This document shows positions 6,076 through 17,099 of a stretch of 64,000 nt of DNA, piece after piece. Position 1 is the first letter of the stretch, and each line of letters opens with the position of its first letter. Below the pieces are notes generated by a model, which did no database searches, was not told where the DNA came from, and saw only the letters and a program-made list of their open reading frames with translations. The translations under genes were made by a program, and so were the position numbers. This stretch comes from Synechococcus sp. PCC 7502 (GTDB taxonomy: Bacteria > Cyanobacteriota > Cyanobacteriia > Pseudanabaenales > Pseudanabaenaceae), in NCBI RefSeq assembly GCF_000317085.1, contig NC_019702.1, forward strand, positions 650,394 through 714,393, in the 5' to 3' direction.

Positions 6076-8823
6076 TCATTCTTTTCTCTTAACCCGTTTT
6101 TTCTTCTCGACTTTGAGCAATGGCGCATTTAGGGCTTCATAGAGACTGAATAAATATTCAATGCGGTTTAGTTCACTAACGAAGGGTTGGGGACGATAAC
6201 AAAGGTCTACGGCTTTGTCTAGGGCTTGATGTGCCTTTACCAAGTCGGGCGGCATAGTAAGAGGATCGTAAAGATCGGCGAGGCTGCTATCGGGATATTT
6301 TGCTCTTATGTCTAATACTGCTTGTGCGGCAGTTTCTACTTTTTGCTTTTGTTTATCATTTGTAGTTTCAGGGAATGGATAGTTGTTGTAAACGATTGTA
6401 TTGGAATAGCGAAAATCACTTTTTAGTCTTCCACAGACATACTTAACCCAAGTCATGTGCATTTCAGAAGTGAGAACACCAAAAATATACAGATCACCAT
6501 TTGGAATAGTAATACAGGTATCACTAGCGATCGCTTTGCTATCAAAAAATCCCATTGGAATATATTTTCGATTTTCTGATGAAACCCTTGGTACGAGTAC
6601 ATAGTTACTATTAGGCTGTCTATTTTCGGTGAATACTGTAGGAAAATCTGCCCACTTTACTGTCGCTTGCTTGGTACTCGATAGGCGCATTTGACGAACC
6701 TTGTTTACTCGCTCCATCAGTAATGGTAATTTCTTTAACTCATTTGGTTGAATATCTGTAAGCCAAAAGCACCAGCGAGTTTTTCCATTTAGAAATTCAT
6801 CTGCTGAAATAAAAGGTCGAATAAATTTTGTACCAGATTGCTCTTGATAAGTATATTGATTTTTATCTTCATCAGTTAGCAAGAGATTACCACCATCAGT
6901 AGGTTGGCTACCTTTGAGCATTTCAGGCACATTACAAATCGGCTTACCTCTTTTTAAAATGATTAAATCATTTCCTTCAGTTAAGTATGGATTAATATTT
7001 TTCGCTTTTCTCTCTGTTGGTTCGCCTTTAATATCTACATACTCAAAAAGCCTCTTGTTATCAACATTCTGTAACCCAAAGCCAATGATTACACAATGCA
7101 CAGCCGCATTACCTTTTGCCTCATTACTCCATCTAAAAGTACGATGAGCAAAATGAATCTTAATTTTGTATTGGTTGTAAAGTTCTTGCCAGAGAATCCC
7201 GACTTGCTCACCTTGAGAAATTGAACTTGTACTAACAAAAGCACAACGAATATCTGTATCTTGAATTAGCTGAGCAGTCTTGATATACCAAGGCGTTACA
7301 TAGTCCAATACACCCGCACCATTTACCCCAGCAAAGATCACCTCCATATCTGCTTTCTGAGCAGCATTTTGTAAATGTTTTCCGACAAATGGAGGATTAC
7401 CTAAAATGAAATTTAACTTCTCTTTTGAAACAACAGACTCCCAATCAATCCGCAACGAATTACCATGCACAATTTTCGCCGCCTTCTTCAAAGGCAACCG
7501 CACAAAATACTGCCCAAACTCATTACTCACCTTCACATTCATCTGATGGTCGATTAACCACATCGCCACCTCAGCAACCCGCACCGCAAACTCATCATAC
7601 TCAATCCCCGCAAACTGATCCACATCTACTTGAATAATTGAGCTAACATCCGTCACCAACTGTCCACTCTTATTCAACTCCAACAAAATCAAAATCTCTA
7701 AATCGCGCAACTCTCGATAAGTAATAATCAAAAAATTACCGCAACCACAAGCAGGATCGAGAAAATGCAAATTTGCAATCTTGTTATGTAACTCCTCTAA
7801 TTTGCCTTTACTACCCTTAGCCTTCTCAAACTCCGCATAAAGATCATCCAGAAAAAGCGGTCTAATCAACTTTTGGATATTCTTCTCAGAAGTGTAATGT
7901 GCTCCCAAATTTCGCCGTTCTGTCTGATTCATCACCGCCTGAAACATCGACCCAAAAATTGCAGGGGAAATCTTACCCCAATCAAATCCACAAGCCTCAA
8001 GCAACATCTCGCGCATCGGCTTATCAAACGCCGCAGGTTGCAATGGCTCCTCAAATAACTTCCCATTCACATAGGGAAACTGCGCCAAATTCTCATCTAA
8101 ATTCTTTAAGCGACGTTCATTTGGCGTATTCAAAACATGAAAAATCGAAGCAATATGCATTGCCAAATCACTGCCATCTTCCTTCGTATGCAGATCGATA
8201 TATTCCCAGAAAATCCCCTTATTAAAAATCCCCGTATCATCAGCAAACATACAAAACAACAGCCGCACCAGATACACCTCTAAGTCATGCCCCGTGTAGC
8301 CAATCTCCTTAAGGCGATCGTGCAGCTTGCCCATCAACTCTGCCGCCGCAATATTGACAGGATCTTCATCCTTATAAACCCGTTTCTCATATCCCGCAAT
8401 GAAGCCGAACAGATGCACATGACTAACAAAGTCCTGTAACTCAAACTCTGTAGTAGTGTCACTCTCTAAATCGTAAAGTCTGAATTTCTGAAAATCCGAC
8501 ACCAAAATATATTTCGGTAACTCATGCTCCTTCAATCCCGAAAAATAGTCTTTTGCCTGTTGAAATGCTTTATCTAAGCTCTTACCCCGTGATTTATGCT
8601 CAACTAAAATCACCCCTTTCCAGAGCAGATCGATAAATCCCTGCTTTTTGTCTAATTTCTTTACTGAATGCTCAAAGGTTGCCACCCGCCGCCGAGAGAT
8701 ACCAAACACATTAAAAAAGTCATCCCAAAAAGATTTTGCCTCGGCATCTTCTGAAGATTCATCCTCCCACTTCTTAGAAAAGGCGATCGCTCTTTGCTTA
8801 ATCTCATTCCAACTTAGCGGCAT
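6076..8823 (-). CDS. MmeI-like type IIL restriction-modification enzyme (single polypeptide)
   Basis: A 915-residue protein that combines endonuclease, methyltransferase and specificity. The N-terminal nuclease shows the PD-(D/E)XK pattern Asp65-X9-Glu75-X-Lys77 (D of FIDLLWKG, EHK), the same spacing as MmeI. An alpha-helical linker follows, then the N6-adenine methyltransferase with motif I FLDPACGCGNF (about 353-363) and catalytic NPPF (475-478). The last 350 residues are the target-recognition and C-terminal helical region. All key residues are present, so it could be active; such enzymes methylate one strand and cut at a distance. It stands alone, 47 bases beyond the vapBC pair, within the accessory block. 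The recognition site cannot be read from the sequence. Confidence 0.88.
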   Translation of the reverse strand: MPLSWNEIKQRAIAFSKKWEDESSEDAEAKSFWDDFFNVFGISRRRVATFEHSVKKLDKKQGFIDLLWKGVILVEHKSRGKSLDKAFQQAKDYFSGLKEHELPKYILVSDFQKFRLYDLESDTTTEFELQDFVSHVHLFGFIAGYEKRVYKDEDPVNIAAAELMGKLHDRLKEIGYTGHDLEVYLVRLLFCMFADDTGIFNKGIFWEYIDLHTKEDGSDLAMHIASIFHVLNTPNERRLKNLDENLAQFPYVNGKLFEEPLQPAAFDKPMREMLLEACGFDWGKISPAIFGSMFQAVMNQTERRNLGAHYTSEKNIQKLIRPLFLDDLYAEFEKAKGSKGKLEELHNKIANLHFLDPACGCGNFLIITYRELRDLEILILLELNKSGQLVTDVSSIIQVDVDQFAGIEYDEFAVRVAEVAMWLIDHQMNVKVSNEFGQYFVRLPLKKAAKIVHGNSLRIDWESVVSKEKLNFILGNPPFVGKHLQNAAQKADMEVIFAGVNGAGVLDYVTPWYIKTAQLIQDTDIRCAFVSTSSISQGEQVGILWQELYNQYKIKIHFAHRTFRWSNEAKGNAAVHCVIIGFGLQNVDNKRLFEYVDIKGEPTERKAKNINPYLTEGNDLIILKRGKPICNVPEMLKGSQPTDGGNLLLTDEDKNQYTYQEQSGTKFIRPFISADEFLNGKTRWCFWLTDIQPNELKKLPLLMERVNKVRQMRLSSTKQATVKWADFPTVFTENRQPNSNYVLVPRVSSENRKYIPMGFFDSKAIASDTCITIPNGDLYIFGVLTSEMHMTWVKYVCGRLKSDFRYSNTIVYNNYPFPETTNDKQKQKVETAAQAVLDIRAKYPDSSLADLYDPLTMPPDLVKAHQALDKAVDLCYRPQPFVSELNRIEYLFSLYEALNAPLLKVEKKKRVKRKE

Positions 8824-8965
8824 ATCTGGAAATCTTGAATTAAAATCTTAGCTAATCTTTATACTAACATTCACTTTCTAGGACATTTATAACGAACTTA
8901 CACCCACCTCTAATCAACAAACAAGAACTTGAAAAATCTCTGCTTATAGCCTAAATATTAGCTAA

Positions 8966-9895
8966 CTAAAGAACTGCTTGCTCACAGTCCGCTTTAATCT
9001 GGGCTTTTAGCTGATCTAAATTCGCAAACTTCCGTTCTGGACGCAGGAATTTTATGATCTCTACATTGATTTCACTGCCATATAAGTCTCCCTGCCAATT
9101 AAAGATATGTATCTCGATCGCCCGTTGATTTGGATTTTCTGAATTAGCGATCGTAGGTCGAATACCAATATTCATAACTCCATTCACTTCATTTATAGTC
9201 GGAGCAATTAAATCACCTGTTAAATTATTAGTTACTCGTACCGCATAAACTCCATCTCTCGGCAGAAATTTTTGGGGATGGGTTTGAATATTTGCCGTTG
9301 GGAATCCAATAGTTCTTCCCAGTTTTTGCCCAGTAATTACGGTTCCAGTCAGGATATAGTTACGTCCTAGCAGATAACTAGCACGACTGACATCACCCAT
9401 TGCTAATGCCTCACGAATGGTTGAACTACTAATACGAACACCATTAAACATTACCTGCTCAGAAATAATATCTAGGCGATCTCCCCAAATTTCCGCCAAA
9501 TCTGCCACTGAACCCGCACGCTGATAGCCAAACCTAAAATTAAAGCCCACACTTACTTCCTGGGCATGAAGTTGATTAATTAAAATTTGGTCTATAAATT
9601 CCTTAGGGCTGAGTTGCGCCAATTTTGCTGTAAAAGGTAATAATACTAGCTGTTTAATCCCTAGTTTTTCCAGATATGCGGCTTTTTCGGGTAATGGGGT
9701 TAATAAAAGGCGGGGAATTTTACTAAAAAACTCTTGAGGATGGGGATCAAAGGTAACAACCGTAGGTACTAGACTGGGATTCGCTAAAACAGGGGCAATT
9801 ACCCGTTGATGTCCTCGGTGCAAGCCGTCAAAATTACCCAAAGCGATCGCTGTAGGTACAGTAATTTGTTGAATATCAGAAATTAGTAACACCAT
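8966..9895 (-). CDS. ribF: Bifunctional riboflavin kinase / FAD synthetase
   Basis: A 309-residue enzyme that phosphorylates riboflavin to FMN and adenylylates FMN to FAD. The N-terminal nucleotidyltransferase half has GNFDGLHRGHQ (about 22-32) and the ISSSTIREAL motif; the C-terminal kinase half has GFPTANI and the PRDGVYAVRV strand. Length is normal for the bacterial family. The gene is monocistronic, divergent from moaD. Confidence 0.94.
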   Translation of the reverse strand: MVLLISDIQQITVPTAIALGNFDGLHRGHQRVIAPVLANPSLVPTVVTFDPHPQEFFSKIPRLLLTPLPEKAAYLEKLGIKQLVLLPFTAKLAQLSPKEFIDQILINQLHAQEVSVGFNFRFGYQRAGSVADLAEIWGDRLDIISEQVMFNGVRISSSTIREALAMGDVSRASYLLGRNYILTGTVITGQKLGRTIGFPTANIQTHPQKFLPRDGVYAVRVTNNLTGDLIAPTINEVNGVMNIGIRPTIANSENPNQRAIEIHIFNWQGDLYGSEINVEIIKFLRPERKFANLDQLKAQIKADCEQAVL

Positions 9896-10049
9896 TTTCT
9901 AGTGTTTTCTTGCTGTCCTTGTCACGTCAGTTTGCAGATTATTGCGCTTATTAGCTTTATTTTAAATTTATTTTTATTAATGTAGCTAGACTAAATCTAG
10001 TATTGATAACTAAATTTCAAATCTAACTAATTCCTAAAACTAATATCAA

Positions 10050-10319
10050 ATGTCTAATTTAATTTCTGATCAAATTACAGTCAATGTCAAACTATTTGCA
10101 GCTTTTCAAGAAGTAATTTCTCAGCCAGAAATCTACCTAGACATACCACAGCATAGTCCAGTGTCTCTAGTTTATGAAAAATTAGCTACCGCCCATCCTG
10201 TGCTTGAGCAGTGGAGAGCAGTAACAAGGTATGCTATTAACCTTAACTTTGTTGACGAAACCACATTGCTCCATGATGGGGACGAAGTAGCTCTAATCCC
10301 CCCCGTGAGTGGAGGTTAG
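10050..10319 (+). CDS. moaD: MoaD/ThiS-family sulfur carrier protein
   Basis: An 89-residue beta-grasp protein ending in SGG, the C-terminal Gly-Gly that is adenylylated and then thiocarboxylated. VKLFAAFQEV at the N-terminus and LHDGDEVALIPPVSGG at the C-terminus are typical of MoaD, the small subunit of molybdopterin synthase. No other molybdenum cofactor gene is visible nearby. It converges on rpsR with only 8 bases between the ends. Confidence 0.85.
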   Translation: MSNLISDQITVNVKLFAAFQEVISQPEIYLDIPQHSPVSLVYEKLATAHPVLEQWRAVTRYAINLNFVDETTLLHDGDEVALIPPVSGG

Positions 10320-10327
10320 GGGCAAAA

Positions 10328-10543
10328 TTAAGCTTCTTGATTTAAGAATGGGAGTAAGGCGATCGCCCGTGCTTGTTTGATTGCTTTGGTTAAATCTCGT
10401 TGTTGTTGAGCAGTTAAACCTGTGATGCGTCGAGGTAAAATTTTTCCTCTTTCGGTAATAAACTTACGCAGCAAATCTACATCCTTGTAGTCAATGAGGG
10501 CTGTAGGTTTAATTGGAGAGAGTCTTTTACGAAAAAAAGCCAT
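10328..10543 (-). CDS. rpsR: 30S ribosomal protein S18
   Basis: A 71-residue basic protein with the S18 core: [27 protein letters not shown], then [20 protein letters not shown]. Length matches cyanobacterial S18. It follows rpmG by five bases, the usual rpmG-rpsR operon. Confidence 0.97.
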   Translation of the reverse strand: MAFFRKRLSPIKPTALIDYKDVDLLRKFITERGKILPRRITGLTAQQQRDLTKAIKQARAIALLPFLNQEA

Positions 10544-10548
10544 GATAA

Positions 10549-10737
10549 TTACTTGATTTCCTTATGTACAGTATGTTTATTGCAGTGAGTACAGAACTTT
10601 TTAAGCTCTATTCTTCCTGTGTCGTTACGACGATTTTTGGTGGTGGTGTAGCGAGAAACGCCGGGCGATCGCTTGTCAATATTGGTGCGACACTCGGTGC
10701 ATTCTAAGGTGATGATAATACGAACGCCTTTAGCCAT
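10549..10737 (-). CDS. rpmG: 50S ribosomal protein L33
   Basis: A 62-residue protein with the two CxxC pairs of zinc-binding L33 (CTEC and CTHC) and the [10 protein letters not shown] segment. It is the first gene of the two-gene operon with rpsR. Confidence 0.97.
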   Translation of the reverse strand: MAKGVRIIITLECTECRTNIDKRSPGVSRYTTTKNRRNDTGRIELKKFCTHCNKHTVHKEIK

Positions 10738-10821
10738 TGTTTTAGCCTAAATTTTTGATCTTAATTATTTGAAAGCACGGTCTAACACTCTATCACGGTT
10801 CAATTAAATCTGCAATTGTGA

Positions 10822-11997
10822 TTATAGGTTTTTAGCAGATGTAATAATATTTTGCCAATTCTGAAGCCAGATTAGTAACTGTTGAGTATTAATTTTTGTC
10901 TTCGGTGGATTGAGTAAACTTTCGATTTCCGCAGGTGATCCTCCCGTTTGTTGCACCCAAGCTTTGACCAAAGCCTCTTGATCCTCTTGCGGAGAGATAC
11001 CAAGTTTTTGTCTCAGTTTTTTCTGCTCTGCCTTAGCGATCGCCTGCCACACAAATTCATGTCTTTGTGCTTTTTGCAGAATTGATGAAAGAGCCTCTAT
11101 ATATGCCTGACTATTATTTATAGATACTGACTCTGGAGCGATTGGTGCGCCAAATCGACGATTATTAGCGATGATAAATATTACTAAAACTACAAATGCC
11201 TGAACTATGCCCACAAATAGAGGTGTTGATATTAAGTAGTCAATCCAACTTTTTACCCCTTCCAAATTTTCATCGGCATTTTGATCTTTATAGCCATGAA
11301 TATACTCATCCACATAAATTGGAATATCACTTGAGTTATCTAAGTTAGATAATAAACTGGCTAAAAACTTAAAGTTTCCCTCTTCATTTTGATAGGCATT
11401 GGCAGCGAGGTAAGGAGTAACAGAAGCAATAAATGTACCTTGGCTTTCCTTTTTCCACACTATGATCCCAAATTCATCATCTAATAGGTTTGTCTGTGGG
11501 AGAATGCCGTCTGCTTGTGCTAGGGACTTAATATTACCTAAAGCCAACTTTTCATCTGGTCGATTTTCCTTTGGTTGAGGCAAGCGAGAATCACCTCTAC
11601 GGCGGGTTGTTTCGATTTTGACATTACCAACTTTACTGGAAATTAATTCACTAAAAGGAGCCTGCGTGGTTTTAGCACTTACCCCCAAAATTACTAAGTT
11701 ATTACCTTTGTTTAGCCACTCTAACTCGGCATAGCTAACACTTTCTATTTCTGGCTTAATGCGGATTAAGGTTATAGGAGAGTTGCGCTTAAGTTTTTGT
11801 AAAGGTTTTTGCCATCGCTCAATTTTTATGCCTTGGGCTGTCATAAACTCATACCAAGCTCCATAGCCACTGGGGGAACGATTATAGGTAGAACCCGCTA
11901 AAACTTGACTACGGTTAGGAGGGACAATCACAGTTAGTAAAATTACTACGGCGATCGCTATTACAGCTACCCATTTTTTGCGAAACTTCTTAAGCAT
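10822..11997 (-). CDS. DUF4350 domain membrane protein
   Basis: A 391-residue protein with an N-terminal membrane segment (about residues 10-27), a periplasmic DUF4350 domain with the motif NRSPSGYGAWYEFM, and a second membrane segment at about 263-280, followed by a helical cytoplasmic tail. DUF4350 proteins lie beside DUF4129 genes, often with a MoxR-type ATPase; the ATPase is not here. The function is unknown. It is the last of three consecutive minus-strand genes (13023 to 10822). Confidence 0.8.
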   Translation of the reverse strand: MLKKFRKKWVAVIAIAVVILLTVIVPPNRSQVLAGSTYNRSPSGYGAWYEFMTAQGIKIERWQKPLQKLKRNSPITLIRIKPEIESVSYAELEWLNKGNNLVILGVSAKTTQAPFSELISSKVGNVKIETTRRRGDSRLPQPKENRPDEKLALGNIKSLAQADGILPQTNLLDDEFGIIVWKKESQGTFIASVTPYLAANAYQNEEGNFKFLASLLSNLDNSSDIPIYVDEYIHGYKDQNADENLEGVKSWIDYLISTPLFVGIVQAFVVLVIFIIANNRRFGAPIAPESVSINNSQAYIEALSSILQKAQRHEFVWQAIAKAEQKKLRQKLGISPQEDQEALVKAWVQQTGGSPAEIESLLNPPKTKINTQQLLIWLQNWQNIITSAKNL

Positions 11998-12029
11998 ACT
12001 AGGTATTAGGTATCTAGGTATCAGGAGAA

Positions 12030-12644
12030 TTAAGGGGCATTAACCTGTTGGCTGATCCGTTCATAGGCGGATTGGCAATGATTAAAAACTTCACTGGAAA
12101 TGGGTCGATCGCTAAAGCACAGTTGCTCATGGGTTGATAGTAAAACTTGATAGTGATCGGAACTTGCTAAGTTTGCGACTAAATTCCGATATTCGCCATC
12201 GGTTAAACTATATTGTTGGGGAATAATTTGGCGATCGCTTAATAACTGCAGCATTCCCATATATAAAGCTCGGCACGCTTCAGCATAGTTACCTTCTAGT
12301 TGATATTTTCGGGCTTGTTTTAACCACTGATCTACAGAATAGATAGGTATGATCTGAGGCTGAGGATTAACCATACCCCAGTTCAAGATTTGATGAGAAG
12401 AGGTAAGCCAATAGTTGCGTATTAACCGAAATAGTATTAACCCTAGCCAAGCGACAGCCAAACTTAAAATAATCCAAGCCACCCAAACTAAAACATCGTA
12501 TAGCCAGTCTGGAAAGCCAATGCCTATATCCACAGCTTTTTTTAAAGCTATCGCTAGGTTGAACTCAATCCACTCTTGGACACGTTGTTGTAATTGCTGA
12601 ACTTGCCAGCCCAAACTAGAGGTTTCAAAATCCTTACTAGCCAT
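12030..12644 (-). CDS. DUF4129 domain membrane protein
   Basis: A 204-residue protein with one hydrophobic membrane segment (about 48-72) and a C-terminal DUF4129 region: QARKYQLEGNYAEACRALYMGML, then LTDGEYRNL. These domains look like helical repeats found near transglutaminase or MoxR loci. It overlaps the end of the upstream gene by eight bases and precedes the DUF4350 gene by 32, suggesting a common transcript. Confidence 0.8.
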   Translation of the reverse strand: MASKDFETSSLGWQVQQLQQRVQEWIEFNLAIALKKAVDIGIGFPDWLYDVLVWVAWIILSLAVAWLGLILFRLIRNYWLTSSHQILNWGMVNPQPQIIPIYSVDQWLKQARKYQLEGNYAEACRALYMGMLQLLSDRQIIPQQYSLTDGEYRNLVANLASSDHYQVLLSTHEQLCFSDRPISSEVFNHCQSAYERISQQVNAP

Positions 12645-13023
12645 GCCATTCAGTGATTAACCTAGAGCCGAATTTAGCTGTAACTTTATCAACACCAAAC
12701 TGCCACAACTGTCGCAATAGGTTGCCCATCGTTTCAGGATCAGCGATCGCCCAGATATTAATTGCTAAACAGACTATGCCTAAGCTTAATAAAATAAAAG
12801 TTGGAGCCATGACCACACCCACGACAAACCATGTAAAGACATGCAGAATCATGGTTAAAGCATAAATTACAGATGCAAGAATAATCGGGGATAACCTAGG
12901 CGATCGCCTGCCCACAAAGATAAGAGTTTGAAGTGTAGCGATCGCATTTGCTGGCACTAAAAAAGCACAGATCGATAGACAATGGCATCTGGAAAATTCA
13001 AACAAAAAACTAAAATCAAGCAT
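12637..13023 (-). CDS. Conserved cyanobacterial membrane protein
   Basis: A 128-residue protein with about three predicted membrane segments (residues about 14-36, 48-70 and 72-93). The stretch CLSICAFLVPANAIATLQTL looks conserved for a cyanobacterial family found upstream of DUF4129 genes. I do not know its function. It overlaps the DUF4129 gene and probably starts the three-gene unit. Confidence 0.65.
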   Translation of the reverse strand: MLDFSFLFEFSRCHCLSICAFLVPANAIATLQTLIFVGRRSPRLSPIILASVIYALTMILHVFTWFVVGVVMAPTFILLSLGIVCLAINIWAIADPETMGNLLRQLWQFGVDKVTAKFGSRLITEWHG

Positions 13024-13137
13024 TAACTTCTATGAATTCTATTTTTTATTAATTAATGATAAATATTCATAGCTCCCATGGTAGGTTACAAAGCCTAGTT
13101 ATACCTATAACTTAATGTTAATTAAAGAGAGTGTGAA

Positions 13138-13815
13138 TTAAAGAGTCTTTTGCCACTGCATAGATTTAGGAATCGAGCTCACCAGCGCACCTATATAACC
13201 TTGGGGATAGGAGAATTGATAAATCATCCAATTTAAGGGAATCTGATTTACTTTCAATCCAATAATTTCTCCTTCTTTCCAAATTGTCGATACTTGCGAT
13301 AACTTATCTAAACCTTCACCTGTGGCTTTGAGATATGCCTCTTTTACTGTCCAGACTTTCAAAAAGATATTTGGATCGGTTGATGTGCTAATGATTTGAG
13401 CTTCTTCTTTACTAAAAAATCGGTTTGCCAAATTAGGAAACGCATCTCTCGGTTTTTGAAACTCCAGATCAATTCCCACCAAACTATTCAATGTTACAGC
13501 GCATACAGCCATGTCCTCAGAGTGCGATAGATTAAATTGGAAGTTCCGATCTAAATTCTGATCTAGAGCCAAAGTTGGTTTACCCTTGGCGTTATAGATA
13601 AATTTAATTTCCTCTGGAGCAAGATTAAGATATTTACCCAGAATAATGCGTAAATTTGCCCTAGCAACTATAAAGCGATGACGATGAATATCAAACCTAT
13701 AGCGATCGGCTCTGGCTTTTTCATCTTGCGTTAACAGTAACTCTAGGCTCCGAATTTCAGAACTTGAAACATTTAAGCTAATACTCCAGATGATAATTTG
13801 ATCCAGATTAAGCAT
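13138..13815 (-). CDS. 4'-phosphopantetheinyl transferase (Sfp/HetI type)
   Basis: A 225-residue Sfp-type enzyme that transfers phosphopantetheine from CoA to carrier proteins of fatty-acid, polyketide or peptide synthesis. Motifs are FNLSHSEDMAVCAV (about 93-106), GIDLE (metal-binding Asp and Glu), and WTVKEAYLKATGEGL (about 156-170). Cyanobacteria usually have a single enzyme of this kind that serves all carrier proteins. It follows tgt on the same strand by 44 bases. Confidence 0.9.
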   Translation of the reverse strand: MLNLDQIIIWSISLNVSSSEIRSLELLLTQDEKARADRYRFDIHRHRFIVARANLRIILGKYLNLAPEEIKFIYNAKGKPTLALDQNLDRNFQFNLSHSEDMAVCAVTLNSLVGIDLEFQKPRDAFPNLANRFFSKEEAQIISTSTDPNIFLKVWTVKEAYLKATGEGLDKLSQVSTIWKEGEIIGLKVNQIPLNWMIYQFSYPQGYIGALVSSIPKSMQWQKTL

Positions 13816-13859
13816 GATTTCAACATTAAGTTAATTAATCGATTTAATTAATGGGTTAG

Positions 13860-15041
<1,182 letters not shown>

Positions 15042-15303
15042 TCAGGATAGCTTAGTTGGCGGTGGTTGGGTAAGGGTTTTATCAGTAATAATTATCAAAT
15101 TTTCAACATTCTTAAGAGTTATCTCTTTTATCCAGATTTCTTGATCACTAAGGCTACATACTTAACAAAAAGTATTTATCAAATCATAAAATTACCTGAT
15201 AATTTAAGGTTAGTTTAAACTTTTCCTAAAAGTTAAGATGGATTCTAAGTGAGGGGATATTGCGCTGCTATTTATCTATATTCAGATGTGTTTCAGTTAA
15301 GTC

Positions 15304-16281
15304 ATGTATAAAAACATTATTGAAGACTTTGTAGTTAAAAAAGCCAGATACCTCATCGCTCAGCAGGAATCAGAAACCAGTAAAGATATAGATTTATCTG
15401 CCGTAGCTGCGATCGCCCTCAATAATTTGCAACCTCTTTATGCCACCACCTTAAATGGTTGGATTAATCAGCGTTTGAATGCTAGTAAAAATTTTCACAA
15501 TGAGATTGAAACAGCCGTAAATAATGCCCTTAAAAAAGTGCAACAGGGCGATCCACTCAATAGTTTTTCCCCAATTCCAGAAAGTGAGCTATCTTCCCCA
15601 GCATATTCTTTAGTTAAAATTAGCCAGATTCTAGGCAAAGAAAATGTGCGGTGGCGAGAAATTCCGAAATTATTAGAGTTAGCGATCGCCGAAAAATATG
15701 CAGAAAAAAATTCAGCCAAAACTAAAAACAAGGATGAAGGTGAAACACATATAACAAATCGTAACTTACTTAACCACCTCAAAACCCACTTCCAAAGTCC
15801 TAGGTACACCCATAAAAGCGATCGTCAAATTTCAGAACGCCCGTTTTTCGAGCAACAAGTACTAGATTCCTATCTTTTAAGAGCCAAGCTGCGAATTAGT
15901 AACGTTATGGAAAAGATAGTGGAAGAAGCAGTTTTGAACATAATGAGTGAATGGTCAACAGAAATGAAAGCCCAGGTTAATACTGAAGCGATCGTGGCAT
16001 TTGCCCTGAATCGACTGCCACCTATGTATGCCACAAGTGAACTAGGTTGCCGATTTTTGCGCTCTAGGGCGATAAACCAACTTCATCAAGAGATAAATTT
16101 AATTGTTTCTGATGCCCTTGTTCATGTTAGAAGAATGCCCGAGTATAATAATACCCCCCTCCCTATCTACCAATTAGATGATGAAATGGCAAAAGTGATT
16201 CCCAAGATTAGCTCCATATTGAAGCGATCGGATGTGAATGCGGATAATTTGGTTAACGTTCTTGAAGAATACTTTGGCTAA
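15304..16281 (+). CDS. Protein with two ComFB domains
   Basis: A 325-residue protein with two tandem copies of the ComFB domain (about 1-85 and 198-278). Each has the family core: ALNNLQPLYATTLNGW in the first and ALNRLPPMYATSELGC in the second, followed by a helix rich in Glu/Ile and Ala. ComFB-type proteins in cyanobacteria have been reported as cyclic dinucleotide receptors that affect motility, competence or cell size; they are usually single-domain proteins of about 100-200 residues. The 110-residue linker is charged and probably flexible. It is monocistronic, with about 270 bases of A+T-rich DNA upstream. Confidence 0.85.
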   Translation: MYKNIIEDFVVKKARYLIAQQESETSKDIDLSAVAAIALNNLQPLYATTLNGWINQRLNASKNFHNEIETAVNNALKKVQQGDPLNSFSPIPESELSSPAYSLVKISQILGKENVRWREIPKLLELAIAEKYAEKNSAKTKNKDEGETHITNRNLLNHLKTHFQSPRYTHKSDRQISERPFFEQQVLDSYLLRAKLRISNVMEKIVEEAVLNIMSEWSTEMKAQVNTEAIVAFALNRLPPMYATSELGCRFLRSRAINQLHQEINLIVSDALVHVRRMPEYNNTPLPIYQLDDEMAKVIPKISSILKRSDVNADNLVNVLEEYFG

Positions 16282-16409
16282 GGTTTAGGGAATTCCTTAG
16301 AGATTCTTTGACGATTTCGACATCAAGCTATGGGTAACATCAACAATAGGCAATAAGGTGCGAAAGCTGGTAATATTAAAAAAATCTGTAATTATCACTA
16401 CTTAAAGCC

Positions 16410-17099
16410 ATGGCACCTAAATCAACTGTTATTGCCCCTTCAATTTTATCTGCTGACTTTAGTCGACTGGGAGATGAAATCCGTGCAATTGATGCTGCTG
16501 GTGCCGACTGGATTCATGTGGATGTGATGGATGGACGCTTTGTGCCTAATATTACCATTGGACCTTTAGTTGTAGAGGCAATTCGCCCTGTAACTAAAAA
16601 GCCCTTGGATGTGCATTTAATGATTGTAGAACCTGAAAAATATGTGGCAGATTTTGCTAAAGCTGGAGCCGATCATATCTACGTTCATGCTGAACACAAT
16701 GCTTCTCCCCATTTACATCGCACCTTAGGACAAATTAAGGAATTAGGTAAATTAGCAGGTGTGGTTTTAAACCCGGGTAGTCCTTTGGAGTTAATTAAAT
16801 ATTCCTTGGAATTATGTGACTTGGTCTTAATTATGAGTGTTAACCCTGGTTTTGGTGGACAGAGCTTTATTCCTGAAGTTGTTCCTAAAATCCGTGAACT
16901 ACGCCAACTCTGTGATGAAAAAGGGCTTGATCCTTGGATTGAGGTAGATGGTGGACTTAAGGCAAATAATACTTGGCAGGTTTTAGAGGCTGGTGCCAAT
17001 GCGATCGTGGCAGGTTCGGCGGTATTTAAAGCTAAGGATTACGCCAAGGCAATCGCTGATATTCGGAATAGTAAGCGTCCAGAATTAGTTTTGGCTTAG
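16410..17099 (+). CDS. rpe: Ribulose-phosphate 3-epimerase
   Basis: A 229-residue TIM-barrel enzyme that interconverts ribulose 5-phosphate and xylulose 5-phosphate in the Calvin and pentose phosphate cycles. Family motifs are [42 protein letters not shown] and EVDGGL, with the metal-binding His and Asp residues all in place. The 3' end overlaps the end of the convergent crtD by four bases. Confidence 0.97.
   Translation: MAPKSTVIAPSILSADFSRLGDEIRAIDAAGADWIHVDVMDGRFVPNITIGPLVVEAIRPVTKKPLDVHLMIVEPEKYVADFAKAGADHIYVHAEHNASPHLHRTLGQIKELGKLAGVVLNPGSPLELIKYSLELCDLVLIMSVNPGFGGQSFIPEVVPKIRELRQLCDEKGLDPWIEVDGGLKANNTWQVLEAGANAIVAGSAVFKAKDYAKAIADIRNSKRPELVLA

Noticed and set aside
7425-8225. Open frames on the plus strand within the restriction-modification gene
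   Set aside because: They are antisense shadows with low-complexity His/Ser/Pro composition and no start signals, caused by codon bias of the gene on the other strand.
12415-12865. Plus-strand frames inside the DUF4129 and membrane-protein genes
   Set aside because: Antisense shadows with no ribosome-binding site and no family features.
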